In this document: positions 39,909-42,677 of the stretch, piece by piece
How the letters are laid out: every line of letters begins with the position of its first letter
Position numbering within the stretch: the first letter of the stretch is position 1
Source: Gemmatimonas sp. UBA7669
Lineage (GTDB): Bacteria > Gemmatimonadota > Gemmatimonadetes > Gemmatimonadales > Gemmatimonadaceae
Direction: 5' to 3'
Assembly: GCF_002483225.1 (NCBI RefSeq)
Contig: NZ_DLHL01000063.1
Span: 1 to 42,677 of the forward strand
DNA length: 42,677 nucleotides
Made by a program: the position numbers and the translations under genes
The notes under the pieces: generated by a model
The model's database searches: none
Told to the model about the DNA's origin: nothing
Seen by the model: the letters and a program-made list of their open reading frames with translations, nothing else

Positions 39909-40549
39909 AGCCGGAGTTCCGCGGCGCCAGACGGCGCCTTGTGGAAACACTGCAGGACAAGGGAATTCGTGATCTCGCGGTACTGCGGGCGGTGGACATG
40001 GTCCCTCGGCATGTCTTTGTGCCGGAGACCGTGCGCCATCGCGCCTATGAGGATTCTGCGCTGCCCATCGGGAACGGGCAGACCATTTCGCAGCCCTCGG
40101 TTCACGCCCGGTCGGTCGAGCATCTGCAGTTGACCGGCAAGGAGAAGGTGCTGGAGATCGGCACCGGCTCGGGCTATCAGACCGCGCTGCTGGCCGAACT
40201 GGCCGCCCAGGTTTTTTCGGTGGAGCGATACCGGGAGCTGCTCGATCGCGCGCGGCCCATTCTGCAGCAGGCCAATGTGCGCAATGTGTCCCTGTCCCTC
40301 GGCGACGGCACCCTGGGCTGGAGAGAGTACGCCCCGTATGACGGCATTGTGGTGTCGGCTGGCGCACCGCATGTGCCACCGGCACTCGAGGAGCAGTTGG
40401 CGGAGGGCGGTCGCCTGCTCATTCCCATCGGGGACCGGGAAGAGCAGATGCTGACCCTCTTCACCAAGCGCGGCGGCCGACTCGAGCGGCGTGACATCAC
40501 GCCGGTCCGCTTCGTCCCCCTTATTGGGGCAGGGGGCTGGCCGAGCTGA
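39893..40549 (+). CDS. pcm: Protein-L-isoaspartate O-methyltransferase
   Basis: Pcm methylates L-isoaspartyl residues so damaged proteins can be repaired. The 218-residue product has DMVPRHVFVPE, YEDSALPIGNGQTISQP (the substrate-binding region), the SAM motif I VLEIGTGSGYQTALLAEL, VFSVERY, DGTLGWREYAPYDGIVVSAGAP, and the C-terminal PVRFVPLIG. GTG 39893 lies inside the surE 3' end; the 16-base overlap suggests translational coupling. Confidence 0.94.
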   Translation: MASPVEPEFRGARRRLVETLQDKGIRDLAVLRAVDMVPRHVFVPETVRHRAYEDSALPIGNGQTISQPSVHARSVEHLQLTGKEKVLEIGTGSGYQTALLAELAAQVFSVERYRELLDRARPILQQANVRNVSLSLGDGTLGWREYAPYDGIVVSAGAPHVPPALEEQLAEGGRLLIPIGDREEQMLTLFTKRGGRLERRDITPVRFVPLIGAGGWPS

Positions 40550-40617
40550 TCGGTCCGTCCTGAATTGCGCCCGTGGCATTCCTGCGCCAACTTCGCGATT
40601 CCTCGACCGGATCTCCC

Positions 40618-41694
40618 ATGGCCGTTCCCGCCCGCGTCTCCACCGATCCGCACACTCCCATGAGCGAGCTGACTAACACGCCGCGTCCGTATGCTGGGCC
40701 GACCGCTGCGTCGGCGGCTGCGCTCGAGATTGCGCGTGGCCTGCTGGACGCAACGGCCAACGGCCCCTATGTGCCAGCCGCCTGGCGGAGTGCCGATGCG
40801 GCGCCGGCGCGGGTTGCCGAACTCACGCCATCCACGCCGATGGTGGCTGTGGCGGCTGAGGCGGCTGAGGCGGCGGCGGTTCACGTTGAGCCTCAGTTCG
40901 CCGAGCCGGTCGTGACGGAGCCGGTCGTGACGGAGCCGGTCGTGACGGAGCCGGTCACGACCGACGTGCAGACGACGATTTCAGATGACCTGCCGTGGAT
41001 TGATTCGTTCCTGGCCAGTACGCCGCCGCTTCCGATGATGGCCATCGAGGACGCCTCGACGACCGTTGTGGCGGATGAGGTCTCGGATGTAGTCGCGGAT
41101 GAAGTCGCGCTTGACGTGACTGTTGAAGAGCTCGTCCAGCAGGTTCACGTGGAAGAACCGGTGGTTTCGGCGGCTGCGTCTGACGTGTCATCTGAAACGC
41201 CAGACGATACCTGGCCGCTCGACGAAGCCACGCCGGACTTTGAGCGTCTTTCGCAGCAGATCGATGCCTCGCATGGGCCGGAGGTGTTGGCCACGCCCGC
41301 GCGGACCACGCCAGCGGAGACCACGCCGCCGCAGCCTGCGCCCGCTGTGCCGCTCGGTCAGTCGCTGCCCGCGACACCCGCCATGGCACCGTGGTCGGAC
41401 GAAGAGTTCATGGACATCATGCCGGTGCGCCGTGCGATGCGCACGCCGATGTCATCGGCGGCGGTGGATCAGTCGTCGCAATGGGCGGAGCGTGCACGAG
41501 CGGCGCAGGTTGCGCGCGACGCCGCGCAGGATGCCGGCGTAGGCCGTGCGAGCGAGGCGGCGGAGGCGCTGGAGATGCTGGCGCGTCGTGTGCGAAGCGG
41601 CGAACTGGCGGTTCCCGAGTTCGACGGTCGCAACGGCGAGTCGGCGGCGCTGGTAGCGGCACTGGCCGCCGTGCTTGGCGTGCGCTTGCGCTGA
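40618..41694 (+). CDS. Low-complexity hypothetical protein
   Basis: The 358-residue product is not recognised. Residues ~1-40 are ordinary. The middle (~50-260) is rich in Ala/Val/Glu/Thr/Pro, with four VVTEP-type repeats at ~96-115 and acidic words (VVADEVSDVVADEVALDV), probably disordered. A motif near residue 262 (PWSDEEFMDIMPVRRAMRT) and a C-terminal helix pair (ASEAAEALEMLARRVRSGEL, then ESAALVAALAAVLGVRLR) look better conserved. No signal peptide or transmembrane segment is visible. Starts at GTG 40573 (15 residues longer) or ATG 40660 are possible. Its base composition matches its neighbours. Function unknown. Confidence 0.65.
   Translation: MAVPARVSTDPHTPMSELTNTPRPYAGPTAASAAALEIARGLLDATANGPYVPAAWRSADAAPARVAELTPSTPMVAVAAEAAEAAAVHVEPQFAEPVVTEPVVTEPVVTEPVTTDVQTTISDDLPWIDSFLASTPPLPMMAIEDASTTVVADEVSDVVADEVALDVTVEELVQQVHVEEPVVSAAASDVSSETPDDTWPLDEATPDFERLSQQIDASHGPEVLATPARTTPAETTPPQPAPAVPLGQSLPATPAMAPWSDEEFMDIMPVRRAMRTPMSSAAVDQSSQWAERARAAQVARDAAQDAGVGRASEAAEALEMLARRVRSGELAVPEFDGRNGESAALVAALAAVLGVRLR
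40903..40962 (+). repeat. 15-bp in-frame tandem repeat
   Basis: GAGCCGGTCGTGACG occurs in three exact copies (40903-40917, 40918-40932, 40933-40947) and one diverged copy (40948-40962). It encodes EPVVT repeats in the hypothetical protein. A 15-base unit keeps the reading frame, so copy number could change without loss of the protein. Confidence 0.9.
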
Positions 41695-41726
41695 TGGCGG
41701 ATATGCGCGTCTCACACGGCGGCTGA

Positions 41727-42008
41727 ATGCTGGTGCGCGCGTTTGTGGTGGAAGGTCTGGTGCAGGGCGTTGGGTTTCGCTGGTTTACGCGCGAACAGGC
41801 GCGCCGGTATGGCCTGCGCGGCTGGGTGCGCAACGAAGCCGACGGACGGGTGCGCGCGGTGGCGGCCGGGCCGGCCGCGTCCCTTGATGCCTTCGAGGCC
41901 AGGCTGCGGGAAGGGCCCGCCGGTTCCCGCGTGGACGCCGTGATCGTGGAGCCTGCAGGGCCAGTGCTCATTGACGACCTGCCGCAGCCGTTTAGCGTGT
42001 TGCGATAG
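41727..42008 (+). CDS. acyP: Acylphosphatase
   Basis: Acylphosphatase hydrolyses carboxyl-phosphate bonds. The 93-residue product, normal in length, has the signature VQGVGFRWF with the catalytic Arg, and GLRGWVRNEADGRV with the catalytic Asn, in the alpha/beta sandwich order. It starts 32 bases after the hypothetical gene. Only the decapeptide frame 41694-41726 lies between. The final codons belong to a 13-bp tandem repeat. Confidence 0.92.
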   Translation: MLVRAFVVEGLVQGVGFRWFTREQARRYGLRGWVRNEADGRVRAVAAGPAASLDAFEARLREGPAGSRVDAVIVEPAGPVLIDDLPQPFSVLR

Positions 42009-42045
42009 CGTGTTGCGATAGCGTGTTGTGACAGCGTGTTGCGCT
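41994..42045 (+). repeat. 13-bp tandem repeat at the acyP stop
   Basis: Four copies of AGCGTGTTGCGAT (41994-42006, 42007-42019, then variants 42020-42032 and 42033-42045). The first copy encodes SVLR of acylphosphatase and its stop TAG spans the junction with the second. Because 13 is not a multiple of 3, duplication here only adds non-coding sequence after the stop. The copies fill most of the 56-base gap before apt. Confidence 0.9.
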
Positions 42046-42064
42046 AGCCTCCGACCTCTCCCGC

Positions 42065-42625
42065 ATGCAACAGACCGTACACAGTCGAGCCATGGTGGAC
42101 CGCCATGCGCTCGCCGCGCGCATCCTGGCCACGCTTCGCGACGTTCCGGATTTCCCCTCGCCGGGTATTCTCTTCAAGGACATCACGCCTTTGCTGGCTG
42201 ACGCCGCGCTGTTTGCCGACGTGGTGCAGGCCATGGCCGACCCCGCGGCAGGCGTCACGCACGTCGTCGGCGTGGAGAGCCGAGGGTTCCTGTTTGGCGC
42301 GCCGTTGGCGCTCGCGCTCGGGGTGCCGTTTGTACCGGCCCGGAAGCCCGGCAAGTTGCCTTGGCATGCGGAGCAGGAGGCGTACACCCTCGAGTACCGG
42401 CAGGACGTGCTCGAAATGCACCGGGATGCCTTCGCCGGTCACGCGTCGCCGCGCGCGCTCGTGGTGGATGATGTGCTGGCCACCGGTGGTACGGCAGCGG
42501 CCACGTGCCGTCTGTGCGAGCGGTTGGGCGCCACGGTGGCTGGGATAACGGTCCTGCTGGAGATTGGCGCGCTTGGTGGTCGATCGCGTGTCACCCATCC
42601 GGTGGACGCGCTTGCGGCCTGCTGA
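42065..42625 (+). CDS. apt: Adenine phosphoribosyltransferase
   Basis: APRT salvages adenine to AMP using PRPP. The 186-residue product (from ATG 42065; ATG 42092 gives 177) has RDVPDFPSPGILFKDITPLLAD, GVESRGFLFGAPLALALG, PARKPGKLPWHAEQEAYTLEY and the PRPP-binding motif ALVVDDVLATGGTA (near 137-150). These are all APRT blocks. The shorter start agrees better with the usual family N-terminus. It lies 56 bases after acyP, separated by the 13-bp repeats. Confidence 0.95.
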   Translation: MQQTVHSRAMVDRHALAARILATLRDVPDFPSPGILFKDITPLLADAALFADVVQAMADPAAGVTHVVGVESRGFLFGAPLALALGVPFVPARKPGKLPWHAEQEAYTLEYRQDVLEMHRDAFAGHASPRALVVDDVLATGGTAAATCRLCERLGATVAGITVLLEIGALGGRSRVTHPVDALAAC

Positions 42626-42648
42626 CTAATTTGTCGGAGCTCCACCCA

Positions 42649-42677
42649 GCCCCCGTAGCTCAGTTGGATAGAGCAGC
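42649..42677 (+). tRNA. tRNA, 5' part (possibly tRNA-Arg)
   Basis: GCCCCCG (42649-42655) is an acceptor strand, TA occupies positions 8-9, GCTC (42658-42661) is the D-stem strand, and AGTTGGATA-GAGC completes the D-arm. The sequence is cut at the window edge before the anticodon. The 5' half resembles tRNA-Arg of other bacteria; identity cannot be confirmed. Confidence 0.85.

Noticed and set aside
41694..41726. Ten-codon ORF between the hypothetical gene and acyP
   Set aside because: It overlaps the upstream stop (TGATG) and ends just before acyP, which might suggest coupling, but it has no ribosome-binding site or coding signal that can be judged at this length.

Overview
The window is 42.7 kb of dense, GC-rich bacterial chromosome with every recognised gene on the + strand. 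It starts inside a 5S rRNA (tail of an rRNA operon) and ends inside a tRNA. The organism is a diderm: it carries BamA, a Skp/OmpH chaperone, LolC/LolD and most of the lipid A pathway. It also carries genes better known from Firmicutes (McsA-McsB-ClpC and BshC), a fused LpxC-FabZ as seen in Bacteroidetes, and PorV/PorQ-like and DUF5683-like envelope proteins. This mixture, with high GC and frequent GTG starts, fits Gemmatimonadota (Gemmatimonas-like). That assignment is inference from gene content, not a database match.

Layout. 1-3057: 5S rRNA and its terminator, then era and two exported envelope proteins chained by 1-base TGATG overlaps. 3058-5123: a gap with an 11-bp tandem repeat, then a REC/GGDEF-like protein coupled to a zinc-ribbon protein. 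5124-7879: prfB with a programmed +1 frameshift, then lysS. 7884-13994: lolC-lolD-mcsA-mcsB-clpC, joining lipoprotein export to arginine-phosphorylation proteolysis without ctsR, closed by a strong hairpin. 14177-24543: the outer-membrane biogenesis block bamA-skp-lpxD-lpxC/fabZ-lpxA-oxidoreductase-lpxB-DUF374 acyltransferase-lpxK, mostly with 1-8 base overlaps. 24567-32799: glutamate dehydrogenase, rlmH, bshC, murJ, uvrC and a threonine synthase. 32846-34339: a secreted TPR-type protein. 34340-34509: an unusual intergenic region with an 11-bp inverted repeat, a good sigma70-like promoter, a GC-rich stem-loop and an intrinsic terminator, all just before a radical SAM/DUF512 gene. 35814-42625: der, plsY, gpsA, a MerR regulator, surE, pcm, a low-complexity hypothetical protein, acylphosphatase and apt. 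42649-end: partial tRNA.

The dominant theme is envelope construction: lipid A synthesis and late acylation, outer-membrane protein insertion, lipoprotein release, lipid II flipping and phospholipid entry (PlsY, GpsA). Translation and RNA maintenance (Era, Der, RF2, LysRS, RlmH), proteostasis and repair (McsAB-ClpC, Pcm, SurE, UvrC) and thiol chemistry (BshC) fill the rest. I see no transposase, phage gene, CRISPR array or clear horizontal island. The most unexplained element is the short promoter-hairpin-terminator unit at 34368-34497. The next are the coupled GGDDF/zinc-ribbon pair and the oxidoreductase lying between lpxA and lpxB. No gene-free stretch exceeds about 300 bases.
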